Source: Streptomyces sp. Sge12
Lineage (GTDB): Bacteria; Actinomycetota; Actinomycetes; Streptomycetales; Streptomycetaceae
DNA length: 64,000 nt
Assembly: GCF_002080455.1 (NCBI RefSeq)
Contig: NZ_CP020555.1
Location: 3,038,001 to 3,102,000 of the forward strand
Reading direction: 5' to 3'
Positions 45,618 to 56,114 of the stretch are shown here, piece by piece. Each line of letters starts with the position of its first letter. Position 1 is the first letter of the stretch. The notes below the pieces were generated by a model that had not been told where the DNA came from, did no database searches, and saw only the letters and a program-made list of their open reading frames with translations. A program made the position numbers and the translations under genes.

Positions 45618-46481
45618 TCAGGGGGCGGTGGATGCGGCGGAAGCGTCCGGGGCATCTGAGGCGTCCGGGGAATCGGGGGCGGTGCGGACGGGGAAGCCGG
45701 TGGGCCGGCCCTGCTCCTTCAGCCAGGACAGCACCTGGTCGAGGGCGTCGACGGTCTGGGAGCGGTTGCCTCCGCCGTCGTGGAAGAGGACGGTCGGGCC
45801 GTTGCCGATCTCGCGCTTGACGGCGTTGACGATGGCGGCCGTGCCCGGCTTGTCGAAGTCCTTGGTGTCCACGTTCCAGCCGAGGGGGCGCATGCCGTGC
45901 GCGGCGGCGATGCGCCGGCTGTCGGGGGTGAACGCGCCGCCGGGGGCCCGGTAGTACTCGACCTGCGCGCCGCCGCCCGCGGCTTCCTCGATCAGCTTCT
46001 TCGCGTCCAGGATCTGCTGCTCCTGGTAGGCGACGGGCTTCTTGTCCATGGCGGTGTCGTGGTTCATGGTGTGGTCGCAGAGCCGGTGGCCGGCCGCGAC
46101 CACCTTCTTGACCAGGTCGGGGTGGGCCTTGGCCTGCGGCCCGACCATGCAGAAGGTCGCCTTGGCGTCGTGCCGCCGCAGTACGTCCAGCACCTTCGGG
46201 GTCCAGCGGGGGTCGGGGCCGTCGTCGATGGTGATGTTGACGGCGTTGCCGCCGCTCTCGGAGGCGTGGGCTATGCCCTGGGGTATCCCCTGCGGCTGCT
46301 GCCCGGGCCGGCCGTCGTCGCCGTCGCCGGGCCGGGCCACGTTGTGCTGGGAGGCGGCGGTTCCGCCCGGTCCGACCAGGACGGCCACGCCCCAGACGGT
46401 CGCCGCGACGGCGGCGGCCGAGGCCACGACGGCGGCGCAGGCCCGGACGCCCTTCTTGTTCGCACGCGCCAAGAAACTCAT
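45618..46481 (-). CDS. Secreted/membrane-anchored polysaccharide deacetylase (NodB domain)
   Basis: A 287-aa family-4 carbohydrate esterase that removes N- or O-acetyl groups from chitin-, peptidoglycan- or xylan-type polymers. An N-terminal signal anchor (about 12-37) is followed by a NodB domain: motif 1 ITIDDGPDP, motif 2 HTMNHD (metal His pair), motif 3 YYRAPGGAF, motif 4 GWNVDTKDFDKPG and motif 5 LFHDGGG. The C-terminal tail is a low-complexity DSPDASDAPDAS run. ATG 46481 is preferred to ATG 46499. Confidence 0.92.
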   Translation of the reverse strand: MSFLARANKKGVRACAAVVASAAAVAATVWGVAVLVGPGGTAASQHNVARPGDGDDGRPGQQPQGIPQGIAHASESGGNAVNITIDDGPDPRWTPKVLDVLRRHDAKATFCMVGPQAKAHPDLVKKVVAAGHRLCDHTMNHDTAMDKKPVAYQEQQILDAKKLIEEAAGGGAQVEYYRAPGGAFTPDSRRIAAAHGMRPLGWNVDTKDFDKPGTAAIVNAVKREIGNGPTVLFHDGGGNRSQTVDALDQVLSWLKEQGRPTGFPVRTAPDSPDASDAPDASAASTAP

Positions 46482-46959
46482 GAACTGTCCACTCCCCATC
46501 CGCTTTGCGAGCGTTCTGTGGATCAGGACGTTCATCACCGTCGCGAAGTTCCAGTCAAATAGCCTTCAACTTCCCCGTAATGGGACTCATGGGACCGATG
46601 GGACTTTAGTCCTGCATAGAGTTGAATCCCTGCCCACACGAACGCACCCGAAACGGGGCAAGCTCGCACCTCCGGGCCGCACGACCCCAAGTCCGCGCGT
46701 GCATACGGGGGTTCACCGGGATCCGGGGCGACGGTCCGGACCGCAATGGGCCGCATGCGGAACGGACCCGACCGGCCGGCGGACCAGCCCGTCACGCTCC
46801 GCCTCGGCCGCAGACTGGTGACGGAAGTCCCGCCCTCCACCGACGACCCGCAGGAGCGGCGCCCGGACATGCCGGAAGGCGGCGCCGCCGGGGGTTCCCG
46901 GTGGCGCCGCCTTCGGAGGCTGCGGTGCTGTGTGCGCGGTCGGTGCGCGGGCGGCTCCG
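46482..46959. other. 478-bp intergenic region between deacetylase and MFS genes
   Basis: No convincing gene is present. Open frames on both strands lack plausible codon bias and overlap the MFS terminator (46875-46914). The left 130 bp, with AT-richer sequence around 46550-46620 (ATGGGACTCATGGGACCGATGGGACTT, a GATGGGAC-type triple repeat), probably holds the deacetylase promoter. Confidence 0.5.
46875..46914 (-). terminator. Two-tier hairpin downstream of the MFS gene
   Basis: GAAGGCGGCGCC (46875-46886) pairs with GGCGCCGCCTTC (46903-46914), and an inner CCGGG/CCCGG stem fills most of the loop. It lies 45 bp past the minus-strand MFS stop. Confidence 0.85.
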
Positions 46960-48663
<1,704 letters not shown>

Positions 48664-48678
48664 AATTTGGGGAGAGCC

Positions 48679-49257
48679 ATGTCCAGCAGCAGTCCGCAGC
48701 GACGCCGTGGCGACACGCGTCAGCGCATCCAGGACGTCGCACTGGAGCTCTTCGCCGAACAGGGCTACGAGAAGACGTCGCTGCGCGAGATCGCGGAGCG
48801 GCTGGAGGTCACGAAGGCGGCGCTGTACTACCACTTCAAGACCAAGGAAGACATCATCATCAGCATCTTCGAGGACCTGACACGGCCCATCGACGAGCTG
48901 ATCACGTGGGCCGAGGGCCAGCCGCGCACGCTGGAGACCAAGCGCGAGGTGCTGCGCCGCTACAGCGAGGCGATGGCGGCGGGCGCCGTCCTGTACCGGT
49001 TCATGCAGGAGAACCAGGCGACGACGCGCGAGCTCAGCATCGGCGAGACGGTGAAGAAGCGCCTCTTCACGCTGGTGGAACTGCTCCGCACCCAGGACGG
49101 CCCGCTGACGGACCAGGTCCGCTGCGTCAGCGCGCTGTTCACCCTGCACGCCGGGATGATGTTCCTCCAGCACGTCGAGGGCGACCCGGAGGAAACCCGC
49201 CTGGCCGCCCTGGAGGTCGCCACGGACCTCATCACCCAGGCCCACCACCAGGCATAG
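48679..49257 (+). CDS. TetR/AcrR-family repressor of the MFS exporter
   Basis: A 192-aa regulator with an N-terminal TetR helix-turn-helix (RQRIQDVALELFAEQGYEKTSLREIAERLEV in part: DVALELFAEQGYEKTSL, then REIAERLEVTKAALYYHF). A C-terminal ligand-binding domain follows. ATG 48679 follows GGGGAGAG; the open frame upstream runs through the operators and is not used. Divergent from the 14-TM exporter it probably represses; the C-terminal pocket would sense an exported compound. Confidence 0.93.
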   Translation: MSSSSPQRRRGDTRQRIQDVALELFAEQGYEKTSLREIAERLEVTKAALYYHFKTKEDIIISIFEDLTRPIDELITWAEGQPRTLETKREVLRRYSEAMAAGAVLYRFMQENQATTRELSIGETVKKRLFTLVELLRTQDGPLTDQVRCVSALFTLHAGMMFLQHVEGDPEETRLAALEVATDLITQAHHQA

Positions 49258-49277
49258 CCCTGCGGGCCGGCCCCGAG

Positions 49278-49310
49278 CCGATCCGGGACCGATCCGGGAC
49301 CGATCCGGGG
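49278..49310. repeat. Three tandem 11-bp units
   Basis: CCGATCCGGGA occurs three times head to tail, the last ending in G. It lies just downstream of the tetR gene, in non-coding sequence. Confidence 0.7.
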
Positions 49311-49372
49311 CCGGTCAGGCGCCGGCCCCGCGCGCCGATCCCACCGCCCTAGGTACGCCTACTCATGTCCTG

Positions 49373-49409
49373 CCATCAGATCCCCCGTACGGTGCAGGGC
49401 ATCTGATGG
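49373..49409. promoter_or_regulatory. Inverted repeat upstream of the DUF1023 operon
   Basis: CCATCAGAT (49373-49381) and ATCTGATGG (49401-49409) are perfect complements separated by 19 bp, immediately before the first reading frame of the DUF1023 operon. It may be an operator or a leader hairpin. Confidence 0.45.
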
Positions 49410-49585
49410 TGTGTGACGCGGGAGGGGAACATGGGGCTCAGCGGGCCGAGTGCTCGCGGCTGGAGGGTGCGCTGAAGTCCGCGGGCCAGGAGTTCGGCGA
49501 GGTCGACCACCGGGTCGAGGCAGGGTTCGCCGGCATACGCCCCGGGGGCTCCGAACCCGCGGACCGGGCCGGTGGCGCCCGATGA
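49409..49585 (+). pseudogene. Small gene at the head of the DUF1023 operon, apparently frameshifted
   Basis: The frame ending at 49585 encodes AECSRLEGALKSAGQEF, then GEVDHRVEAGFAGIRPGG, an acidic helical peptide like the small WXG100-like partners of DUF1023 genes. A strong GGAGGGG site (49421-49427) points to ATG 49431, but that ATG is one frame off: it reads MGLSG and then stops at codon 15. Adding one G in the run near 49443 would join them as MGLSGAECSRL. Alternatively, translation could start at GTG 49409 without a ribosome site. The 3' end overlaps the hydrolase start as ATGATGA. Confidence 0.5.
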
Positions 49586-51479
49586 TGACCTGGCAGCACC
49601 TGAAGGACCTCAAGCGCACCGAGTACGAGGAGGCCGCCGACGGCTGGGGCGAAGTCAGCAGCCGTGCCTACGCGGCCAAGGAGCGCGTCGAGAACGAGAT
49701 GCTCGCGAAGCTCCGCGACACCCAGACGGCGAAGACGGCCGACGCGGCCCTCGGCGACCTGTCCCGGCTCGCACGCAACTATCAGTACATCCACGCCGAG
49801 TGCGGACTCGTCCGTACGGCCCTGAACGGCTTCGCATCCGAGGTCGCGACCCCGCAGAGCCGCCTCAAGTCGGCCCTGGAGGACGCCGAGGCCCTCGGCT
49901 TCACCGTCCACCAGGACGGCTCGGTCTCCTACCCGGCCGGTACCCCGTCCAGCCCCTACCTGCAGCCCACCGATGCGGGCACGGCCGCGCCGCACGCGGG
50001 CGGACCGTTGCTGCTGGGCCCGGGAACGAGCAGCCCGCTGCTCCTGAGCCCGGGAACGCAGGGCCCGTTGGCCCCCGGGCCCAACGGGGGCCTGGTCGTG
50101 AACCCGAACCGGGCCAAGGCGGAGGGCATCGCGGAGCGCATCGCGTCCGCGTACCGGATGGCGGCCGAGATCGACACCCGGTACCGCACCACCCTCTCCG
50201 AACTGAAGGCGGAACGCGGCCTGCGCGTCGACGACGCGGTCTGGGCCGACGCGGCCAGGGACCTCCGGCACACCCGCGAGGCCGCCGGCAGCTACCTGAA
50301 GGACTCGGACATCCCGCACGACAGGTCCCCCGCGGAGAACGCCGCCTGGTGGAACGGCCTGGACCAGGAGAAGCGGGACGAGTACGTCTCGCTCTACCCC
50401 GCCAGTGTCGGCGCCCTCGACGGCATCCCGTCCGAGATACGCGACACGGCGAACCGGGTGGTCCTCGCCGAGACGCACGGCACCCGCCAGCTGGAGCTGG
50501 ACGCCTGGCGCGGCAAGGAGCCGCCCCGCTACGAGAAGTACATCAGCCCGATCACCGGCCGCGAGGTCAAGGGCGCACAGATCGAGTCGAAGGCCTGGAA
50601 GGAGTGGGACGAGAAGCGCAAGGAGATGCAGGGTCGGCTGGACGGGATGCAGTCGGTCCAGAACCGGCTCATCGAGTCCGAGCCCGGGAAGCGGCCCGAG
50701 GGCTACCTCCTGGGCTTCGCCGACACCAAGGGTGGCCGGGCCATCGTGTCGATCGGCAACCCGGACACCGCGGACAACGTGGTGACCTACGTGCCAGGGA
50801 CGTACTCGAACCTGGCGGGGGTGGAGGGCGACCTCACCCGCGCCGAGGATCTCCAGCGGACGGCGCGCGACGCCGATCCGAGTCGGCAGACCGCTCGATC
50901 CTGTGGCTCGGCTACGAGGCACCCCAGAGCATCGTGCCGGAGGCCGCCAGCGAAAGTTGGGCCAATGACGCGAAGGAACCGCTGAGCCGCTTCCTCACCG
51001 GGGTCGACACCGCCCACACCGGCGGTCCTGTGAACTCCACCGTGCTCGGCCACAGTTACGGGACGCTGGTTGCGGGCAAAGCCCTGGCCGACCATCCCGA
51101 CATGCCGGTCGACAACGTCATCTTCGTGGGCAGCCCGGGTGTCGGTGTGGACCACGCGAAGGACCTCGGTGTCCCTCCGGACCACGTGTGGGCCGCGACA
51201 GCGAAGAACGACTACATCAATGTCGCCCCTTCGCCGAACGCGGTCGCCGGTGCCTGGCTCGGGCCGCTGTGGCCCCCGGGGGTGATCGAGCTGCTCGACG
51301 ACCATTCCATCCTGTACGGGACCGACCCGACCACGGACGACTTCGGAGGACGCACCTTCGGTGTGGCTCCCGGGAAATCGCTCGGCGAGGGCGGTGAGCC
51401 CATGCCCGCACACTCGCAGTACTGGCAGGGCGAGTCCCTCACGAACATGGGAGACATAGTGGCAGGAAGGGCGAAATGA
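49582..51479 (+). pseudogene. DUF1023 alpha/beta hydrolase, frameshifted near 50885
   Basis: The first frame (49582 to about 50880) gives a helical N-terminal region and the start of a DUF1023 domain (VVTYVPGTYSNLAGVEGD, DLTRAEDL). The rest of the domain is in the next frame: SILWLGYEAPQSIVPEA, VLGHSYGTLVAG with the nucleophile serine, FVGSPGVGVDHA and HVWAATAKNDYI. A single missing base around 50880-50886 (CCGAG for CCGGAG would fit) splits it. No slippery heptamer for programmed shifting is visible, so this is a mutation or a sequence error. Without repair, the protein lacks its catalytic serine. Confidence 0.8.
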
Positions 51480-52389
51480 GTCGCCGCAGGAGGATGGCCG
51501 TCGCGCTGACGGGGCTCGTGTTCGCCCTGGCGGCCTGCGCGGGACCGGGAGAGCAGAAGAAAGTGATGATGGACGATCAGCAGGTTCTTGCCCGTGCCGA
51601 GGAGATCGTCCAGCAGACGCTCGGCGGCATGTCACCGAAGCCGACCCCGAAGAGGGACGGCCGCTACGGCGCCGGCGCCTGTCTGGCGGACTCCGGGAAG
51701 AGCGGCCGTCAGCAGGTCCACATCAGCTACCGGCTCGAAGGCGTCCCGGGCTCCGCGGGGCGACAGCTCGTCCGCCAGGCGCGTGACGCATGGGTCGAAC
51801 GGGGCTACAAGTTCACGAGTGACACGTCCGACGGCGACTGGTCGGATCCGGGCACGGCGGTCCACATGGCCACCGTCCCCGACGACTACTGGTTGACCAT
51901 CTCCAACAGCGTCACGGACCGGGCCACCGGCGACGGCACCGCCGTGCTCACTGTCACCTCGCCCTGCTACTTCCCGACGTCCGGAGCGTCCACTTCCGCC
52001 TCCCCGCAGGCCCTGTCCGCCGACGAGGCCGCGCAGCAGAGCGTGCTCGCGCACTCCAGCCGGATCTACGACGCCCTGCGCGTGCCGCACTCCCCGGCGG
52101 GCGGCGCGGAGCTACGTACGGTCGAGCACGAGGGCGCGACCTACGTCCACCACGCGTGGTCCACCGAACCGCTCCCCGAGGACCGGGCGGCCCGGGCGAT
52201 GGCGCGGGCGCACGGCTACCTGGAGGCGCGGGCTGGCGGGTGCGCAGCGTGCCCGGGCGCCTGGTCGCCCTCGACCCGGCCGACGAGGTCACCGCCCAGG
52301 TGGCGCGCGCCGACCACGGCGGACTGAACGTAGGCATCACCGGCCCTGCGACGCCCGTACTGCACGGCTCCGGCTCCGCCCCGGCGTGA
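51476..52389 (+). pseudogene. Lipoprotein of the DUF1023 operon, frameshifted near its C-terminus
   Basis: ATG 51476 overlaps the hydrolase stop as ATGA. The product begins with a lipobox LAAC at about residues 18-21 and a polar extracytoplasmic domain with cysteines in GACLADS and SPCYFP. After GYLEARA the frame turns into Arg/Pro/Thr-rich sequence and stops at 52327. The next frame continues GWRVRSVPGRLVALDPADEV and TAQVARADHGGLNVG and ends at 52389. Adding one G in the GGG near 52237 restores a single frame of about 304 codons. Function unknown. Confidence 0.75.
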
Positions 52390-52391
52390 TC

Positions 52392-52817
52392 TCAGGTGAG
52401 GCGGCGGTCGGCGGCGGTGATGGGGACGTCGTTGATGCTGGCCTCGCGGCGGCGCATCAGGCCGTCGTCGGCGAACTCCCACTGCTCGTTGCCGTGGCTG
52501 CGCCACCACTGGCCGGCGGCGTCGTGCCACTCGTACTCGAAGCGCACGGAGATGCGGTTGCCCGTGTACGCCCACAGCTCCTTGCGGAGCCGGTAGTCGA
52601 GCTCGCGCTCCCACTTGTCGGCGAGGAACGCGCGGATCTCGGCGCGGCCGGTGAGGAAGCGGTCGCGGTTGCGCCAGACCGAGTCCTCCGTGTACGCGAG
52701 GGCGACGCGCTCGGGATCGCGGCTGTTCCAGGCGTCCTCGGCGGCCTGCACCTTGGCGAGCGCGGACTCCTCGGTGAAGGGCGGCAGGGGCGGGCGTACG
52801 GCGGGGGCGTCGGTCAT
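52392..52817 (-). CDS. DUF1348/NTF2-like protein
   Basis: A 141-aa protein of the NTF2-like superfamily. It shows the DUF1348 pattern [21 protein letters not shown], then [19 protein letters not shown], and [19 protein letters not shown] and the closing ASINDVPI. Such proteins are common stand-alone enzymes or ligand binders of unknown function. Divergent from a TetR gene across 109 bp that contain two perfect palindromes, so it is probably under TetR control. Confidence 0.9.
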   Translation of the reverse strand: MTDAPAVRPPLPPFTEESALAKVQAAEDAWNSRDPERVALAYTEDSVWRNRDRFLTGRAEIRAFLADKWERELDYRLRKELWAYTGNRISVRFEYEWHDAAGQWWRSHGNEQWEFADDGLMRRREASINDVPITAADRRLT

Positions 52818-52846
52818 GACGGGGTCACCTCTCGCGGAACGGCGAG

Positions 52847-52894
52847 GAGAACGAGCGTTCTCCCGACCGCGACCCTACGAGAACGAGCGTTCTC
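52847..52894. promoter_or_regulatory. Two 16-bp palindromic TetR operators
   Basis: GAGAACGAGCGTTCTC occurs twice, at 52847-52862 and 52879-52894, 32 bp apart centre to centre (about three helical turns). Each is a perfect 7-bp inverted repeat with a 2-bp centre. This is the usual AGAACG-N2-CGTTCT form of a TetR-family operator, located between the divergent DUF1348 and tetR genes. Confidence 0.8.
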
Positions 52895-52926
52895 CACGCA
52901 AGGCCGATCTGGACTACGCTGCCCGC

Positions 52927-53466
52927 ATGGACGACGAAGAGGCCCGCACCCGACTCCTGGACGCGGCGGAGGAGCTGTTCTACCGGCACGGCATCCAGGC
53001 CGTCGGCATGGACCGGATCCGCACCGGCTCGGGGGTCCCCCTCAAGCGCCTCTACCGGATCTTCCCGGCCAAGGAATCCCTGGTCACCGCCTACCTGGAG
53101 CGCCGCGACCGGCGCTGGACGGCCGACCTGCGCAACGCCGTGACGGGATCCCCGGAGCCGGTGCTCGCCGTCTTCGACCGGCTGGCGGCGTGGTTCTCGG
53201 AGCCGGACTTCCGCGGCTGCGCCTTCCTCAACGCCCACGGCGAACTCGGCGCCGCCGCGCCCGCGGTCGTCCACACCCACAAGGCGGCGCTGCACGCCCT
53301 GCTGGCCGAACTGGCCCCCGCCCCGGGCCTCGCCGACCAGCTGCTGATCCTCGCCGAGGGCGCGATGACGGTGGCCGCCCTGAACCCGGGCCCGGAACCC
53401 GCCCACCGGGCCCGCGAGATCGCCGAGGTCCTGCTGCGGGCCCACCGGCCGCCGGTCACGACGTAG
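52927..53466 (+). CDS. TetR/AcrR-family regulator
   Basis: A 179-aa regulator. HTH region: RTRLLDAAEELFYRHGIQAV, GMDRIRTGSGVPLKRLYRIF, with the KESLVTAYLERRDRRW extension typical of the YxaF/LmrA-like group. The C-terminal ligand domain includes AWFSEPDFRGCAFLNAHGEL and HKAALHALLAEL. ATG 52927. It probably represses the divergent DUF1348 gene and itself through the two palindromes in between. Confidence 0.92.
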   Translation: MDDEEARTRLLDAAEELFYRHGIQAVGMDRIRTGSGVPLKRLYRIFPAKESLVTAYLERRDRRWTADLRNAVTGSPEPVLAVFDRLAAWFSEPDFRGCAFLNAHGELGAAAPAVVHTHKAALHALLAELAPAPGLADQLLILAEGAMTVAALNPGPEPAHRAREIAEVLLRAHRPPVTT

Positions 53467-53574
53467 CGGGGCGGTTCGGACCGCACGCCGGTGCGGGATC
53501 TGGGTATGCGTACTCAGGACAGGACCCCGGATCCTCCCGACCATGGAGGCAGTCCACGCGCCCCGGGAGAACCG

Positions 53575-53904
53575 ATGAACGCTCGCACGCTCGTCCGTCT
53601 GACCTTCGCGAACCCCGCCTCGGCGATCTACCTGGGCCTCGTCGGCCTCGCCATGGCCGTCGCGACGGCCGTCACCCTGTTCTCCCCGGACCCCGGCTTC
53701 GTCTGGGTGCTGCCCGCCCTGTGCGCGTTCCCGCTCTTCCTCTTCGTGACGCTCGCCGAGGGGGCGATCCGCGGGGAGGGCCAGCCGGAGACGTGGCTGT
53801 TCATCACCGAGCTCGTCCTGTGCGTACTGGCCCAGTCGCTCGTCCTCGGAACGATCGTGGAGGCCTCGCGCGGCCGCCTCCGTCGACGGCCGCGGCCGAT
53901 CTGA
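53575..53904 (+). CDS. SCO4225-like small membrane protein
   Basis: A 109-aa protein with three hydrophobic segments (AIYLGLVGLAMAVATAVTLF, FVWVLPALCAFPLFLFVTLA and WLFITELVLCVLAQSLVLGT). It ends in a basic tail RGRLRRRPRP. The pattern matches a Streptomyces-specific membrane family I remember as SCO4225-like. ATG 53575 has CGGGAGA upstream. It lies tail-to-tail with the OmpA-domain gene, with no gap between stops. Confidence 0.8.
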   Translation: MNARTLVRLTFANPASAIYLGLVGLAMAVATAVTLFSPDPGFVWVLPALCAFPLFLFVTLAEGAIRGEGQPETWLFITELVLCVLAQSLVLGTIVEASRGRLRRRPRPI

Positions 53905-54540
53905 CTAACCGTCGCTGCGCGGGAAGGTGATCTCGACGCGGCGGTTCTTCTTCCGGCCTTCCTCGGTGCCGTTGTCGGCGATCGGGTAGTCCTCGCTGTA
54001 GCCGCGGACGTCGAAGACGACACTCGGATTGGTCACCGTCTTGACCAGCTCGGCCTGCACGGCGTCGGCCCGCTTCTTGGAGAGCTCCTTGCCGTGCTCG
54101 TAACTCCCCTGGTCGTCGGTGAACCCGAACACCCGGATCTTGGTGGCCTTCTGCTGGTTGATCTCCTGCGCGATGGCCTGGATCCGTGCGGCGGCCTGGG
54201 CGGTGAAGACGGCACTGTCCTCGGGGAACAACACCTCGGACTGCAGCGCCATCATGACGGTCTGATTGGTCTCCTGCCGCCGCTGCTCCCCCCCGAGATC
54301 CTCGACGACCTCGGCGATGTCGAGAACCTTGACGGGCGCGAGCGTCCCGCCCTGGGGGATCTTCAGTCCGGGGGCGTTGGAGTCGATGGGGACCGGCGCG
54401 GACGCCGACGGCTCGGTGCCGGGCGGCGCGGACGGCTTGACGTCGTCGGCATGCGCGACCGCCACACCGACTGATTGAACGCCGGCAATGACGAGCCCGG
54501 CGACGGCTGTGGCGGCGAGGACGCGGTGGCGTTTGGTCAT
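53905..54540 (-). CDS. Secreted OmpA-family protein of the Tad locus
   Basis: A 211-aa exported protein. The signal peptide (about 1-31) ends AVAHA-DD; a Pro/Ser-rich linker follows, then an OmpA/MotB peptidoglycan-binding domain (about 95-208). Domain motifs are SEVLFPEDSAVFTAQAAARI, IRVFGFTDDQGS, LSKKRADAVQAELV, VRGYSEDYPIADNGTEEGR and KNRRVEITF. In this Gram-positive it probably binds the cell wall from outside. It lies 4 bp after the lipoprotein gene and is the last gene of the Tad-linked minus-strand cluster. Confidence 0.92.
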   Translation of the reverse strand: MTKRHRVLAATAVAGLVIAGVQSVGVAVAHADDVKPSAPPGTEPSASAPVPIDSNAPGLKIPQGGTLAPVKVLDIAEVVEDLGGEQRRQETNQTVMMALQSEVLFPEDSAVFTAQAAARIQAIAQEINQQKATKIRVFGFTDDQGSYEHGKELSKKRADAVQAELVKTVTNPSVVFDVRGYSEDYPIADNGTEEGRKKNRRVEITFPRSDG

Positions 54541-54544
54541 GGGG

Positions 54545-55129
54545 TCACCCGGAGAGTTTGACGGTCGCCGTGGCGAAGGTGGGGAGGCTGAGGTCCACCT
54601 CAACGGTGCTGGTGGGCGGAGCGGGGAACTGTGCGAAGAACGGCATGGTCTGGCCTGCTTCGATGATGTTCAGCCCAGTCGTGCAGAGGCATCGGCCATC
54701 GGTGTCCCGGAGCACGTAGTACCGCTTCTTGCCGACCTTGTCGACCAGGGTCACGCCGGCCACGGATACTCCACTGGAGTTCAGCTCGTTGCCGCGCCAC
54801 GGCGCGGTGTTCACATACGCGGCACTGCCGGTGTTCTTCAACTGCCCTTCGACGGTCAGGAATCCTCCGGCGTCCCGGGCGGCCTTGTTGATCGTCAACA
54901 CCATGCCCGCCTCGCCGTTCACCGTGGCGATGACCTGAACCGGCGGGGCATCCGCGCTCTTCACCGCTCCGGAGGGGGACCCCTCGCTGCCGCCCTGCGG
55001 CTTCGCCGACGTCGACGCAGTGGGCTTGTCGGACTTCCCCTCGCCCCCACACCCGGTCAGGGCAAGGGCCAGGGCCGCCACCATCCCCACAGCCGCCTTT
55101 CCGTGGGCCGCGCGCCGCCGAACACTCAT
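54545..55129 (-). CDS. Lipoprotein of the Tad locus, unknown function
   Basis: A 194-aa lipoprotein: LTGC lipobox at about residues 24-27 (ALALTGCGGEG), then a Ser/Thr/Pro linker. The outer domain contains VQVIATVNGEAGMVLTINKA, LKNTGSAAYVNT and a CLC pair in DGRCLCTTGLN. The fold looks like a beta-sandwich (DUF4352-like in style), but I do not recognise a family. Placed between tadG-like and ompA-like genes, with a 27-bp gap to the first and 4 bp to the second, suggesting a pilus- or wall-associated role. Confidence 0.8.
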   Translation of the reverse strand: MSVRRRAAHGKAAVGMVAALALALTGCGGEGKSDKPTASTSAKPQGGSEGSPSGAVKSADAPPVQVIATVNGEAGMVLTINKAARDAGGFLTVEGQLKNTGSAAYVNTAPWRGNELNSSGVSVAGVTLVDKVGKKRYYVLRDTDGRCLCTTGLNIIEAGQTMPFFAQFPAPPTSTVEVDLSLPTFATATVKLSG

Positions 55130-55156
55130 GTACTTGGCTTCCTTGTCTCTCGGTCG

Positions 55157-55807
55157 TCAGTCGATCAGGCGTATGTCGAACAGAGCCGCAGCGAGCGAAC
55201 GCCACGCGCGCGGTTGGGTGGGGTTGTAGTCCACGACGACGCCCTTGCCGCAGGAGAACTTGATCGACCCGGGTGGCTCCGGTGTCGGCGCCGGTGTCAG
55301 TGTCGGTGTGGGCTCCGGGTCGGCGCCGCCTCCCGCCCCCCCGGGTTTGACGTGGCAGCGAGGAACGATCTCCGCTCTCGCATCCGCTTCGCCGCGCTTC
55401 CCGCTCGTTCCCGGTACGACGGAGTCCCCCACCGTTCCGTTCGTCATGGACCGGACGGTGAACCGGGTGCCCGACCGGTCGCACGTCACCGTCGCGTCAT
55501 TCATGGCGGCGAAGTCCCGCGCGGCCGCACAGGCGTCTCCGGACGGGTCGAACCGATTGCCCAGCAGGACCTGTTCCCACTCCTGCGGCGAGAGGGCGGC
55601 GAGGTCGATGCCGGGCAGCAGGGTGTCCCTGGCCTCGCGCGCCGCCGCGAGCGCAGCGGCGTCCGCAGCTCCCTGCGCATTGCTGCGGACGATCGCCGCC
55701 TTGCCGATGGTGAAGTACGCCAGAGCAGCGAAGAGGAGACCCGCCACGACCACGGCGTAAATGGGGAAGGCTTGACCACGGTCACCGCCGAATCGGCGCC
55801 ATGTCAC
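55157..55807 (-). CDS. TadG-like pilus-associated protein
   Basis: A 216-aa protein starting at GTG. The N-terminus has the prepilin-like sequence GGDRGQAFPIYAVVVAGLLF followed by a hydrophobic helix. The usual Glu at +5 after the G|Q site is replaced by Ile, as in other TadG/Rv3655-like proteins. The extracytoplasmic part has several cysteines (GDACAAA, VTCDRSG, PRCHVKPG, FSCGKGV) and a Pro/Thr linker. Coupled to the pilin gene by a GTGA overlap. Probably a minor pseudopilin. Confidence 0.82.
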   Translation of the reverse strand: MTWRRFGGDRGQAFPIYAVVVAGLLFAALAYFTIGKAAIVRSNAQGAADAAALAAAREARDTLLPGIDLAALSPQEWEQVLLGNRFDPSGDACAAARDFAAMNDATVTCDRSGTRFTVRSMTNGTVGDSVVPGTSGKRGEADARAEIVPRCHVKPGGAGGGADPEPTPTLTPAPTPEPPGSIKFSCGKGVVVDYNPTQPRAWRSLAAALFDIRLID

Positions 55808-56004
55808 TTTCCTGCCGTGATGCTCGCAACGGCAGCAGTGATCTTGGTCGTAATGGCCTGGCCGATGCCGGTACCGATGATCGCACCGATGATCACGACG
55901 ACCACCAGAATGATCCCCAGGTACTCGAATGCCGTCTGGCCCCGATCCCTCGCGCCCTTGCCCTCGTACCGCTTGCGCATCCTCGCCACGGTGTTCTGCA
56001 ACAT
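55804..56004 (-). CDS. Flp-like type IVb pilin
   Basis: A 66-aa pilin. The short basic leader MLQNTVARMRKRYEGKGARDRG is followed by QTAFEYLGIILVVVVIIG, with Glu at +5 and Tyr at +6 after the Gly-Gln cleavage site, the Flp consensus. After about 24 hydrophobic residues only a short tail (ITTKITAAVASITAGK) remains, so the mature subunit is about 44 aa. Preceded by a GGGAGGGAA site and by a 14-bp palindrome. Likely the major subunit of the Tad pilus. Confidence 0.88.
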   Translation of the reverse strand: MLQNTVARMRKRYEGKGARDRGQTAFEYLGIILVVVVIIGAIIGTGIGQAITTKITAAVASITAGK

Positions 56005-56074
56005 GGGGGTTCCCTCCCGGGCCGGTACCGCTGTCGATCTGCGGACCGTACGGCGAGTCACCAGTCGTAACCAA

Positions 56075-56088
56075 GGGTCCCGGGACCC
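56075..56088. promoter_or_regulatory. 14-bp perfect palindrome upstream of the pilin gene
   Basis: GGGTCCCGGGACCC is a perfect palindrome 71 bp upstream of the pilin start, in the 110-bp gap after the response-regulator gene. This gap is the only sizeable one inside the Tad cluster, so a separate pilin promoter is likely. The palindrome is a candidate operator or a short hairpin that separates transcription of the two halves. Confidence 0.5.
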
Positions 56089-56114
56089 AATTACGGACCC
56101 ACTGCGCACTCTGT

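Noticed and set aside
50860..50900. Programmed -1 ribosomal frameshift in the DUF1023 gene
   Set aside because: There is no X-XXY-YYZ slippery heptamer and no obvious downstream stem, and two neighbouring genes have similar breaks.
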